NCBI GenBank assembly: GCA_001687465.1
Contig: LVLI01000633.1
Coordinates: 1 to 64,000 of the forward strand
Reading direction: 5' to 3'
Length of the DNA: 64,000 nt
DNA from: Halocafeteria seosinensis
Taxonomy: Eukaryota > Sar > Bigyra > Bicosoecida
The notes under the pieces were generated by a model. That model saw nothing but the letters and a program-made list of their open reading frames with translations, was not told the origin of the DNA and ran no database searches. Below, one piece after another: positions 31,486-43,585 of this stretch (positions within the stretch are counted from its first letter, which is position 1; each line of letters opens with the position of its first letter). Made by a program: the position numbers and the translations under genes.

Positions 31486-34400
31486 ATGGCTGACGCTGCA
31501 GCATCCAATGCAGCGAATCCAGAGGATCAGCTCCCTCGAAATGAGAACGGGGACATCCTCGGTCCGGATGGGGAGCCCTTGAGCAAGAAGCAGCTCAAGA
31601 AATTGAAACAAGGAAAGCTAAAATTGGACAAGAAGGAGAAGAAAGAGGTGCGTTTAACCCCAGAGCACTTTGCGTAGAGAGACTCCCAGGGGGACGGGCA
31701 CCACTGGTTCTTTTTGTAGTTCTTCGCCCCCTTCCACAGGGGAAGGCACGGGAGTTCATGCACTGTGTGGATAATGCGTTCTTGACGTAATTTTCGCCGA
31801 TAATGTACTTGCAGTTTAATGCACCCAAGCAAAAAGCGAAGAAAACCGGTCAGAAACTTGATTTTGTAGATGAAACCCCCCGAGGTGAAAAGAAAGGTGA
31901 GGAAGTTAAACAGTTTTTCGGCAATCCACAAGTCATTTTGAGTTGATGGCAATTTCTTTATGCTCAATTCAGATATGAAAAAACCAATGATGGATCAGTA
32001 TTTCCCCAAAGCCGTCGAGTCTGCTTGGGACGCTTGGTGGGAGAAACAAGGATACTACACAGCTGATGCTGAAAAAGCAGCACAGGCGTCGGAAGATGAA
32101 AAATTCTCTCTGGTAATTCCTCCCCCTAATGTGACAGGCTCGTTGCATCTGGGTCATGCGCTAACTGTTGCAATCGAAGACACTCTTGTCCGATGGAATC
32201 GGATGAAGGGGAAGCACGTCGTGTGGCTTCCGGGTATCGATCATGCGGGGATTGCCACGCAAAATGTTGTCGAGAAAAAGCTTGCCAAAGAGGGCATTAC
32301 GAGGCACGATCTGGGCCGTGAGGAGTTTGTTAGAAATGTTTACGAATGGAAGGAGAAGTACGGAGGGAAGATTTTTAATCAACTGCGACACCTGGGTGTG
32401 TCTGTCGATTGGAGCAGGGAGCGATTTACAATGGACGAGGGTCTCTCCCATGCTGTCAACGAATCGTTTGTTCGTATGTACGAGGATGGGCTTATATATA
32501 GGTACGAAGATTGCTCAGGGTCTATACTCGCTACGGCACGTATTTTATGCCCACCAATTTTCCTACTTGCAGAGATACCCGGTTGGTCAACTGGTGTTCT
32601 CGTCTTAGAACTGCGGTGGCTGATATTGAAGTAGACCACATTGATCTAGAGAAACGAACATTCATGACTGTGCCGGGCCATGGTGAAGATAAAAAATATG
32701 AGTTTGGGGTCTTAGTTAGCTTCGCCTATAAGGTTGATGGCTCAGACGAAGAATTGGTTGTGGCTACCACGCGATTGGAAACGATGCTCGGCGATAGTGG
32801 TGTAGCAGTGCATCCTGATGACCCCCGATACAAGCATCTCCAGGGAAAGTTGCTCGTGCATCCTTTCAATGGAAGGAAGTTGCCGATAGTAGAAGATTCA
32901 GAACTCGTGGACATGGAGTTTGGTACTGGCGCTGTCAAAATAACGCCTGCTCATGATCCGAATGACTACGCCTGTGGGAAGCGTCATAATCTGGCGCAGA
33001 TCAATATTTTGAATGATGATGGTACAATCAACGAAGAGGGGGGACCATTCGCTAGTATGATGAGGTTTGACGCAAGAAATGCTGTTGAAAAAGCTCTAGA
33101 GGAGAAGGGTCTGTTGAGAGGGAAAACGGACAATAAGATGCGTCTTGGCTTGTGCAGCCGGACGGGTGATGTTATCGAGCCAATGCTCAAACCACAATGG
33201 TGGGTGGATTGTTCAGGCATGGCTCGACAAGCGAGTGATGCTGTTCGAAACGGAGATCTAGAAATTTTACCAGAGTTTCATCGCGATACTTGGTTTCGCT
33301 GGTTGGATAACATCAGAGACTGGTGCATTAGTCGGCAATTGTGGTGGGGACATAGAATTCCTGCATTTTTGGGGTGTTTGAGTGGTGAAACTCCTCCCCA
33401 AGACCCTTCTGCACAAAACTGGTTTGTTGGGCGAACGGAAGATGAGGCACGGGAGAAAGCGGCGAAGTTTTTTGGGGTGTCAAAAGAACAAGTAGACCTT
33501 CAACAAGATGAAGATGTCCTAGATACGTGGTATAGTAGCGGTTTGTTTCCATTTTCCACGTTTGGGTGGCCAGATGAAAACAGCAAGGATCTACATGCAT
33601 TCTATCCGAACAGTTTGCTTGAGACAGGACATGACATCATATTTTTCTGGGTGGCAAGGATGGTCATGATGGGACTACAGTTGACCAATAAGCTTCCTTT
33701 CAAGAAGGTGTACCTGCACGCTATGATCCGGGACAAATACGGGCGTAAAATGAGCAAGAGTCGAGGCAATGTAATAGATCCTATGGAGGTCATAGAAGGC
33801 TGCGGTCTAGAGACTTTACATCAGAAGCTGGAAGAAGGAAACTTGCATCCTAAAGAGATTGAGAAAGCGAAGGAAGGCCAAAAGAAAGAATTCCCAGAAG
33901 GTATTCCGGAATGTGGCGCAGATGCTCTTAGACTGGGGCTACTGTCTTACACTATACAGGGTCGTGATATCAATCTTGATATCAATCGGGTAGTTGGCTT
34001 TCGTAATTTCTGCAACAAAATTTGGAACGCTACGCGATTCGCCCTTTCTCATTTTCCGGACGGCTTCGGAAAGGGTATGACTATTACCGGTGTTTACGAT
34101 ACACTTATTCATCAGTCCCAAAAACTGGCTCCCCGCGATAAATGGATACTTGATCGTCTGAATAACTGTGTGGAATCAGTAAATAGTAACTTGCAGAACA
34201 TGATCTTCGGGGAAGCTGCTGGTGCGCTATACTCGTTTTGGCTATATGAACTGTGTGACGTATATCTCGAGCTCACGAAACCTGTTTTTCACAATCAAGG
34301 GGATAGTGAAGGTGCTGAATTTGCCCGGTATACGCTTTACGCCTGCTTAGATACGGCATTGCGTTTGCTGCACCCCATCATGCCGTTTGTAACTGAAGAA

Positions 34401-35006
34401 CTGTGGCAGCGGTTACCGTTACGTGGAGCATCTTGGGACAACCAATCAGCGGACCCTTCATCGATTATGGTTGCTCCTTACCCTCATTTCTTGGAGGGTT
34501 TCAAATTTGATGGAGCAGATGAAAACATGAGTAAAGTCAAGGATGTAGTCCGGGCTATTCGTTCCATTCGTGCAGATGCAAATCTGAAACGGTCCAAGCA
34601 AGTAAGCACATACGTTGTAAGCGATGACTCAGAGTACGCTAAGATAATGGAGGAGCAAGCAGAGGACGTTAAGACGTTGGCTGTTGCAAAGGATTTGACA
34701 GTGTCTGCTGATTCGACAGCTATTCCCCAGGGATGTGCGGCTAGCGTAGTGAATGAGAACGTTACTGTCAACGTTTTGATGAAGGGGTTGATCGATGATC
34801 CGGAGCAGGAAATAGCTAAACTTGACAAGGATATAGAGAAAAAGCAGACGTCGATTATTGCACTCGAGAAGAAGATGTCAATGCCAGAATACGAAACTAA
34901 GGTACCCGAGAATGTGCGTGAGCAGAATTCTGAGAAATTGAGCTCCTTGAAAGCTGAGGTGGAGCAATTGCAAAAAAGCAAGGAGCGTCTTGCTAGCTGG
35001 AGTTAA
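31486..35006 (+). CDS. VARS1: Valyl-tRNA synthetase, cytosolic type
   Basis: Four exons: 31486-31647, 31815-31896, 31973-32501 and 32573-35006, 1068 residues. It attaches valine to tRNA-Val using ATP, with editing of threonine. It is a class Ia enzyme: the HIGH motif is '[15 protein letters not shown]' and the KMSKS loop is '[14 protein letters not shown]'. The editing-domain words '[10 protein letters not shown]' and 'AHDPNDY' and the '[12 protein letters not shown]' signature are present. The C-terminus is the coiled-coil arm usual for ValRS (about the last 65 residues, Lys/Glu/Leu-rich). A short Lys-rich N-terminal extension ([20 protein letters not shown]) is typical of eukaryotic cytosolic synthetases. 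Introns sit only in the first third. No organelle targeting peptide is obvious. Confidence 0.97.
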
Positions 35007-35140
35007 TGAGTAAGCGCCATGATACTATTTAAAAGAGATACGACAGACGTTATTATATATATTACCAATGTACAACGTTCATGCTCGGTTTGAACATCGT
35101 CCACATGCTGTGAGTTTCAACTAACACCGATAGAGAGGAG

Positions 35141-37750
35141 TTATCTCCGACGACTCCTAGAGACTGCGTTATTTCCTGAACCTTTTCTCAGAGCAGAGGG
35201 TCTGGCCTGTATACCTTGGCATCGCGGAATGTGCCGTTCTGCCGCAGTCTCGTTGAACGTTCGGCCACTGCACGACAACTCACAACAAAATTAAAATTCA
35301 ACAAATCGATACTACAATACAAACAGTTCTTACCAGTGTGGACATGGCACGAAACCAGAGTTCTCTTGAGATGAGGAGGGCATTTCGGGAATTTTGGCAC
35401 TTCTAATGTCCTCTCCACGGTCCTGCGCACGCTTCATTGCTCTCGCAGCTTTCATCGCCTGCCTGAGCTCTTCGCTCTTGGCCTTCCACTTATTGTTCTT
35501 GCTATTCGACTGCGAGGACTTCTCTCCTTGGGTTCGTCGTCCTCGCGGCTGTTTCACCTGCTGGGCTTCTCCAGGAACACGAACCTTGGAAGAGTCGAAC
35601 TGACGCCGCTTACTCTGAAAGACCTTCTTGCACACTTTTGCGTGCTTTTCGAAAGCCTGGGGATTGAAGTTCCTTCCACAGCTGGGGCATTCTCGTAGCT
35701 CTTGAGGTTCGTCAGCTGCTTCCATTCCTTCTGGAATTTCATACTGTGTGTGATTAGTACCTAGGGGCATATCTTCAACATTTTGCTGTTTTTCCTCCAG
35801 TTCCTCGTGCTCCGGGGGATAGTAGACTTGACGGCCCCGTGATACTGGCTGAGGTCGCGTGTTCGATCTCTGATGCGAAGAAGACGGAGCATTCCCGGGA
35901 TATTCGAAAGGTGCGTGGTCTTCAGCAGATTCAAGCGCCTGGGAATGGTAGGGAGGCTGGCTACGACCCTCGTGCGCAGAACTCAGGTGCTTTGTCGGGT
36001 CATATGAAGCCATCGGTGATAGTTCATTCCAAGAATCATTGCCGTATGCAAGCTCATGAAGGTCTCCACCATTCGAAAAGGAATCGTTGCTGTTTCCACG
36101 ATTCCGGCCTGACTGTTGACTGCCCCGGGAGCTCCCCGCCGACCGAATGCTGCCTCTACTACCCATGGAGGGATTTTTTACACCTGCTCGACGACCATAG
36201 CGAGCCACTCTGGAGGATCCATTCTCTCCCTCGATCTGGTCCAGGGAGACATGTGTTTCGCCTTGGGAAGGAGAGCTATTGTCGAAGTACAAGATAGATC
36301 TATAGGGGGCGGGCTCTTCTAGAGGTCGGCTAACTTGGCAGACGGAGCGCTTTTCTCTGGAAGGATTTGGCTGCAAGCTTTGCTTGGGATACTGTGGTTG
36401 CTGATTAACACTTGGGGGATGCCCCTGGCGAGAATGCGAGCTAGGTGGACGTCGTTGTTCGTGAAAATGAAACTCATCACTCTGAGTGGACTTCAAGTTT
36501 CGGTTGGATAACCTGCTTCTGTTCCCCGTGGGCTGTTCCTGGCTCAAGGAGGTTGCGGCGTTGTATCCGTTCTCCATTCGCGACCCCGAAATATATCTTG
36601 AGAGATCAAAGTTGTCAACATCAGTTTGAAACGACCGCGCCTGGGTTGATTGAGGTTGATTTGCCGGGTAGGGCTGAGGCCTGGCTGAATGTGCAGAAGG
36701 GGGATTCATGGGGCCATGTCTGGGAATGTTCGCATTATCGGGAGCAGTCCCTGCTGGACGTGAAGTGCCACGCGACGTACTATGTCCATACCCATTAGTA
36801 GTATTGGCTGGGTGTGGCACATTGTTCATTGGCGGCATAGCAGGATCCCGTGGCGAGGGTTCTGTCGTTGTCGGGGGAGGCACTCCAGAACCTCCGTATC
36901 CTGACGACACCGTAGGTGGAGCATGAGAGCCTCCTTTGTATCCTAAGGCATACGTCTTTGGTTGGCTGTGTACCGGTGGTCGATCATCCATGTCCATGTC
37001 GGCAAAACTGTCGTCCCATCCAGGTCTCCTAGACGAGCCCTTCGATTTCGATTTTCTTTGGCGACTCTTGTTGTCCTTACGCAAAAGGGCCATGAAAGCT
37101 TCGTCCGCAGCTTCCTGTGTATCCCGCGGATTCGGATATCCTCCAGCTGTCGCATTTCGCTGCTGTGGAACGGGCTGTTCCGTCGGTTCTTCTGCGGGGG
37201 GCGGTGCTTGGGATTGCTTTGGAGGGGCTGATTGTTTCCTGGATCCCGGAGCATATTCTTCTGCTGCTGTTGAACGATTGGATTTTATACGGCCTACACT
37301 GCTTTCACCACGCATGAGTCTTTGCATCGATCGATTGGACGCCGTCCTCGTCGGACGACGGTTGTTATCGGCGGTCATGGTTGTGCGCACATCGGTAGCG
37401 CCGCGGGCCGGGAATGGATCCATGTTGCCGGATGGACGTTCCCCAGTCGAGGGCATGGCTCCATAGCGTTCGGCGAAGTCGTCATCCACTTCTGAAAGAC
37501 AGAATGCGCACATGTATATCACAAACAGTACCAACTTCATTCATCTGTCAGTCTCATCTGACTTACGATTTTCTTTCTGGTACCCTCCTCTGGTAGGGTA
37601 ATGCGGCTTGGTTTCCGGCCGGAAGGTATGATTTTCTGACATAACACCTCTCTCCCGCTCTTCGCGCAGCCGTTTAGCTCTCTCAATGGCGGCTTTCTTT
37701 TGCTCAGCCCATTGAGCCGCTTTAGTACTCGCTACATTGTTGCTGATCAT
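35141..37750 (-). CDS. ZC2HC1-type protein with two C2HC zinc fingers
   Basis: Three exons: 37750-37567, 37491-35334 and 35267-35141, 822 residues. The N-terminus has a short conserved-looking helix, 'AAQWAEQKKAAIERAKRLRE', followed by 'ENHTFRP'. A long disordered middle part (about residues 60-640) is rich in Ser, Pro, Gln and Asn. Near the C-terminus lie two C2HC fingers of the ZC2HC1 family: 'CPSCGRNFNPQAFEKHAKVC' and, split by the last intron, 'CPHCGRTFNETAAERHIPRC'. The second finger only appears when the last intron (phase 2) is removed, which confirms that splice. The family is common in ciliates, algae and animals and often linked to microtubules or cilia, but the function is not firmly known. 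An upstream GTG in frame is not used here; the ATG at 37750 is the first Met. Confidence 0.82.
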
Positions 37751-38331
37751 CACCGTTGGGTGTGTTCAAGCTGGTAGCGTCAACAACAATTTTATACTTT
37801 CTCTGTGTACTTTCAAGAACAGCAACGCCTTGCTGGAATTTCCCGTGCGAGCTGCTAAACCAAGGAAAAAGGAATGCTACGGATGGAAAAAAGAATCCTT
37901 AAAAAAGAAGAAGCCTTGCAAACGACGAGCTAGCAGGAATTGAAAGACCCTTTCTTCTGAATGGCTGGCTGGTGGGTTACTTGCTTCCAGACAAGAGAAG
38001 AGAGTGGATTTCACTACGATAGGATCTTAAACTATACTACATGTATCAAAACACACACACACACATACAACATGACTTCGTGCTGCTGAATTCTCGTTTC
38101 TTGGCCAACAATGAAACGAATCCAAGGGCGACCGTTTACTACCGCCGAACTCCAAATTCAACAAGACAATCTTTTCTGGCACTTACACACAACGATTTGA
38201 TTGTTGCCTTGATGGACAGAGTTTGTCGTGTGGTGTGGAAGTAAGTCTAGGGCTTGCTAGTGCTTATTACGGGCGATGTTCGTGTCCTTTCTGCGTCAGA
38301 ACTGTACTATATCCAGAACAAGTGGGCGACA
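37751..38331. promoter_or_regulatory. Divergent promoter region (ZC2HC1-type / GluRS)
   Basis: 580 bases between two start codons facing away from each other. It contains a short (CA)n run near 38050. No gene is seen, so it must supply the promoters of both neighbours. Confidence 0.5.
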
Positions 38332-41266
38332 ATGGCGGAGAGTGCCATGTCGGTGCAGTATTCACCTCGAAATCCTCCTGTCTTGACGGCTTTAGTGGTG
38401 GGGTCAGTCAGCCCCACACGACCTCATACAGCGCATTCTTCTGCTCCAAAACACGATGAACGAGGTCCCTTCGAATCTTCCGTGGAATTCAAACAAGTCA
38501 AGGAGGCTACAAAGGACGCCGATGGGTCCTGCCAGGCTCCAGTGTTGAGCAAGTACGTACGGAAATTTGAAAAACACTTCATTGGGTTCATACGCATCAC
38601 TCTCTCTTGTCTCTGTGTGTGTGTAAATTATTAATTGCTGTGCAGTGTCGGTATTTCCGGAGACTTTGCCATTGCGCGATATTTCGCACATGGACGTGGA
38701 TTGTACCTGCACGGCACAGTGCAGGAAAAGTGTCAGATGGAGCAATGGCTTGACTTCACACAAACTGTAGCCTCCAGGTACGTCCTGAGCACTACGTAGC
38801 AGAGATATTTTAGCTTTCCAGTACATTCACATCCTTGGGCTTGTTGCTCTATGTTCAGAATTCCGGAGCACGCAGCCGCATTTGTCGAGAAATATCTCGC
38901 CACGAGGACGTATCTTGTGGGATACAGGTTCAGTCTGGCCGATATTGCTTTGGCAACAACTTTTAGAGCTACCTCAAACGTGGCTAGCATGCTACAGGAC
39001 GCTGTGCAATATCCCTCGTTGAGTCGATGGTACAAACTTGTGCAGTCTCGAGTGGACTTCAACGTTGTTCAAGCCTATCAAAACGAGCGTAAGAAAGCGG
39101 AAGCTATCGCTCAGAAACAGAAAGGAGGCAGCTCTCAAAACCAAGGAGGGAGTGGTGCCGGTGGTAAATCAAAGAAACCGCCTAAAGCTGGATATCTTCC
39201 CGGACTTGTTGGTGCTAAAGAAGGAGAAGTAGTCACCCGGTTCCCCCCTGAACCAAGCGGGTATCTCCATATTGGGCATGTCAAGGCCGTTATCCTCAAT
39301 CATTATTATGCTCGATACTACAAAGGGAAGCTAGTGGTATGAGTTTTTGACCAAAGTCCATACAACAACCTCTGTTGAGGATACATCTGCTTTTGTTTTC
39401 TTGCTCCTGTACTATCAGCTTCGCTTCGACGACACGAATCCGATTAAGGAGAAGGCTGAGTATGAAGATAGTATCATCGAAGATTTGGCTCGGCTGGACA
39501 TTGTTCCTGATCGCGTCAGCCACACGAGCGATTTCTTCCCTGAGGTAAGTACTGTTTTCTTGTTCGTCTGTTGTCAGCGAGTTGGCTCCAACCTGCTTGC
39601 TCGTTCCAGATTATCGAATACGCGCGCAAGCTTCTTCGAGACGGAAATGCCTATGCCGATGACACGCTGAAGGAACAGATGAGGCAAGAGCGGATGGATG
39701 GTATTGAATCAAGTCGCAGGTAAGTTGCTATTTGCCAATGATACACTGGCGAGCTCTTCGTGAACATCACTGGTCCATTTTGCAGAAAGGAGAGTATCGA
39801 AAACAACTTACAGCGATTTGAACAAATGCTTCAGGGAGGAGAAGAAGGACTTAAGTGGTGTCTACGGGCCAAAATCGACATGAAGAATAAGAATAAGGCA
39901 CTGCGTGACCCTGTGATCTTCCGTTGCCAAGATCAGCCTCACTCCCGGACTGGGAATCAATACAAGGCGTATCCTACTTACGACTTCTCGTGCCCAATCG
40001 TTGACAGTATTGAAGGGATTACGCATGTGACACGTACTACGGAATTTAAAGATAGAGATCCGCAGTATACGTGGATTCAAGAACGCCTAGGCTTGCGAAA
40101 GTGCGAGTTTGCCGAGTTTGCTCGGATGAACTTTGAATACACCGTTCTGTCCAAGAGAAAGCTTACCAAGCTGGTAGACGATGGACACGTAGAGGGTTGG
40201 AATGATCCGCGATTCCCCACGGTGCAGGGATGTCTTCGGCGGGGAATGCAAGTTGAGGCCTTGAAGGAGTTTATTCTTGCACAAGGCGCCAGCACCCGTG
40301 TTGTCGATATGGAGTGGGACAAGTTCTGGGCGACGAACAAGAAAATCATCGACCCCAGTGCCGGTAGATACAGCGTTGTATCGCGAGACTATTATGTGCC
40401 AGTGGAGCTTTATGGAGATGGACTGCCTTTACCTATCGAGTACCGCAGTGCCCCTCTACATCCACAAAATAAGGCGGCGGGGACTAAGATGTTTCAATTC
40501 GGTAGAAAAATACTCCTGGAAGGCGGTGATGTCGAAATGTGCAAAGAGGGCGAGGAAGTTACACTAATGAAATGGGGAAACGCCATTATCCGATCCATAG
40601 AGAAAGATTCAGTTGGAAGGGTATGTACAGGGATAAGAATTAGCGTGAGCCTCCGAATGCGACTTCTCTTTTGCTATGTTTGCTCGCAGCTCTCCAAGGT
40701 TAAAATGGAATTGCATTTGGATGGGGATTTTAAGAAAACTGAGAAAAAACTTACCTGGGTGACGGAAACTGTAAGTTGTGTTCATGAATGCAGGTAGTGG
40801 TTCTCTTATATGCATTCTTCTCTCCACAGGATCAACTCGTTTCGTGTCATTTGATTGAGTACGACGTCCTTGTGACGAAGCCGAAGATGGAGGAAGATGA
40901 TAACGTGAAGGATTTTATCAACCCGCAAAGTAGAAGCGACAGCTATGTACGTACACAGGTTGGAATCCCATTGACGACTTACATACTTGTACTATTCATA
41001 CTCTCGTTATACAGGCTATCGGAGAAGCAGCATTGGCAAACTTAGAGGAAAATGCATTTATTCAGCTTGAACGTCGGGGCTACTATCGTGTAGATAGACC
41101 GTACATGGGACCCAATAAACCGATTGTACTGTTCCAAATTCCAGACGGCAAACGTAAGAATATGAGTCACCTTACATCTAACATTCAACGAGTAGAAGTA
41201 GCCCAGTATGATGCAAAGGTGAAGGCAACCAAAGAGAGAAAGGCCGCCGCCAAGCAGAAGCAATAG
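38332..41266 (+). CDS. Glutamyl-tRNA synthetase, cytosolic type with GST-like N-domain
   Basis: Nine exons: 38332-38552, 38646-38777, 38859-39336, 39419-39544, 39610-39719, 39786-40620, 40690-40770, 40830-40946 and 41015-41266, 783 residues. It charges tRNA-Glu. The first ~220 residues form a GST-C-like domain ('[15 protein letters not shown]') used in eukaryotes to join synthetase complexes, followed by a Gly/Lys linker. The class I core has HIGH in '[17 protein letters not shown]', then '[18 protein letters not shown]', '[20 protein letters not shown]', and the KMSKS equivalent '[11 protein letters not shown]'. The C-terminal beta-barrel is of the eukaryotic/archaeal GluRS-GlnRS type. 'DDTNP' and the '[12 protein letters not shown]' words favour GluRS over GlnRS. 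The protein ends in a Lys-rich tail. Introns are denser in both ends than in the catalytic core. Confidence 0.95.
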
Positions 41267-41440
41267 ATTACATAGTCAGTGGAAGCATGAGGTGAAGGAA
41301 ACGAATATATTTATAGGCCGTAACGAACGAACATACGTACACACACATCAAGTGCAACTTCGATTGTCGACCGCGCATAGACCCATATCTATGCGACGAC
41401 TGTCTTCACTCTATTCAACCAGATTCGGCATTGCACGGAC

Positions 41441-43194
41441 TTAGAATTGACCTGTGAACGCCTCTTGTTCTGCATGCCACAGCAATGTTTGTGAAAAAAT
41501 TAGAAAGTCATCAATACAAATTACTCATGAAGGAACCTACCGGCTTTCTGATTTTTCCTCTTCTGAATCTGTGTCTTCTTGATTTTTATTTCCATTGGTC
41601 TCAAGAAATCTTTTTCAAAGTTGTCAAAAAAGGGCTGCAGACTTGTATGCCGATAAAGAGGAACACCTTCTTCTTTCGCCTCGTCAATAGCTGCTTGATG
41701 TATCTTCGTGCCCTCCTCGATCACAGAAGACAGCGTTGGGACACGATCGGGGAAAAACGTATCCAAATCATTTATCGTAAGCGGAACGCAAACCTTTTCA
41801 GTTTTAGGATGAACGCAGAAGGGACTCTTTAGTAAATGGTTTTGTGTCTTGGTCACGTTGATATCTATCCTTGGGTAGACAAATGCGAAAACAATCTTCA
41901 TTTCGAGTTTTTTAAGCTCTGCTTCCTTTTGCCGGGTTGTGGATTTTCTGTCGCTTTCCTGCTTAATTAGGGAACGGAGCTTTGCCCACTTGTCTTCCGG
42001 ATTATCTTCTGACAGCCATGAATTGGGAATCTCTTCGGGGATCATTGTTTCTAGTTTAGCTCTTTTGTTCGGATCGCTTCCTAGCCAGCCCTGGTGTTCA
42101 TCTCCACTCAATTGAAGAAACGTATCCTCGAGAAGCTGGTACGCTCGTCTGCACCCCGATAAATGGAACGAAGACAACAATGACCAGCGTATGATTTCAT
42201 CCAGTAGCCACACCAAGCAAAATAAAATTACGTACTTATGCATTGGATGGGGAGGATCAGTGACGTCAACATTAACTTGCGATGCCTCGTCGCTGGCACC
42301 ACTAACCGTTGAAAAATACTCGACCACAGCAGCGCGGCCTTCATTTTTTAGTGCCCGTGCTTTATCATCCGAAACCCAACAGTGAACACCTCGTCGTCCT
42401 GAGAATACCCACACCACATGCTCGTATCCAAAGTCCTCTGTGTAGTTATCACAGAACAAAAATAAATTCAATCGTTTCTCAGTCCCCTACATGCATAATT
42501 GGCAATAAATTACACCAAAAACTAAACACATACCTCTGAGGCGATCATCCATAACACGAATAGCTGCATTCATCAGCAACCAGCAGCTATTGCACACACT
42601 AGCTCCACTGCAGCAAGTCCGCACGTCGTCATAGTCTGGCATCATTCAGAACGTTTACAGTGACAGCCATCAAGAATTCGGGTATACTCTCATGTCGTTC
42701 CTCATAAGCCTTACCTGTTAAGTCAATATCAAACACGAGTTCCCTTTCCACGGGTTTAAACTTCCCCGGAGCAATCGTTTTATGTTCCGCCGGCTGCGCA
42801 TCGAAGCTCAGAGATCATTACCTAGCAAACGACACAGAAGCACAACCTGTATCAGGCGACGTACTGGTGCTGTAAACACGGCTCCTATATCAATTTTATA
42901 GGGCCTTTTCTGAACAATACTGGATGCGAGTTTGGCTTGATTTTCAAAACTCTGGTAGCGGACATAAATGTCATTCTCTAGTGTATACGAGAACTCCCTT
43001 CGATGGAAGAAGTTTGTCTCCTTGGGGTCTTGATTATATGAGAGCCATCTATACAAGAGATTATGGGGGAAATACTTGCCTGCAAAGCCACAAAATCATC
43101 CTCAAAGTATCCCACCTTCATTTGAATTGTCTCGTTTGAGCATCACAACCAACTCACGATAGTATATATCCAGCAGATTCTCAAAGTCACTCAT
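41441..43194 (-). CDS. PRIM1: DNA primase small (catalytic) subunit
   Basis: Multi-exon minus-strand gene with ATG at 43194, about seven introns. Exon 1 codes '[13 protein letters not shown]'; the next gives '[20 protein letters not shown]' and '[20 protein letters not shown]', the start signature of PRIM1. 'YKIDIGAVF' follows, then '[15 protein letters not shown]', which carries the catalytic aspartates, and '[12 protein letters not shown]' with the zinc-site cysteines. '[15 protein letters not shown]' is the strongly conserved S-G-R-R-G-x-H-x-W motif. '[19 protein letters not shown]' and 'VHPKT' complete the core. It makes RNA primers for DNA polymerase alpha together with the large subunit. 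At the 3' end I splice a last intron (gtaggt ... tggcatgcag), so the end reads EQEAFTGQF; without it the frame stops at 41521. Confidence 0.93.
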
Positions 43195-43585
43195 TGTTGT
43201 CTCTGTGGGTGGGGATACAGTAGAGTACAGTACAGTACAACGACGGTCTTCTTCTTGTTCCTACTCTGTGGGTACAGAACCTTCAATACACTCCATCCCT
43301 CCGATTTGAAATGGAAACCGGGACGCAACTTCAACGTCATCCTGCTGAGTGCAACAAAAGATTGCTGGCTTCCTCCGGAAAGAAACAAAAGAGGGCTTCA
43401 GGGGGCCTGGGCGTAGCTAAGAAACGATGAGGAATTCTTTTCGTGTTTGTTGATGATTCTCTCGTTGATTGATGAACTGTTCGCTTCCACTTTGTAGTGT
43501 TGTTTGTCGTACGCTACCCTATGCACTTTTAAAGGCGGTATTCTGAGCTGGTTGGAAGATATAAAGTCTTTGTTTGTCGAGGACA
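43195..43585. promoter_or_regulatory. Divergent promoter region (PRIM1 / TAF5)
   Basis: About 390 bases between two start codons on opposite strands. A small tandem 'agtac' series occurs near 43213-43240. No gene fits here. Confidence 0.5.

Noticed and set aside
34484..34981. Minus-strand frame of 165 codons inside ValRS
   Set aside because: Antisense shadow of the ValRS coiled-coil end; no independent support.
36936..37466. Plus-strand frame of 176 codons inside the ZC2HC1-type gene
   Set aside because: Antisense to a low-complexity exon whose frame is fixed by the zinc fingers and splice sites.
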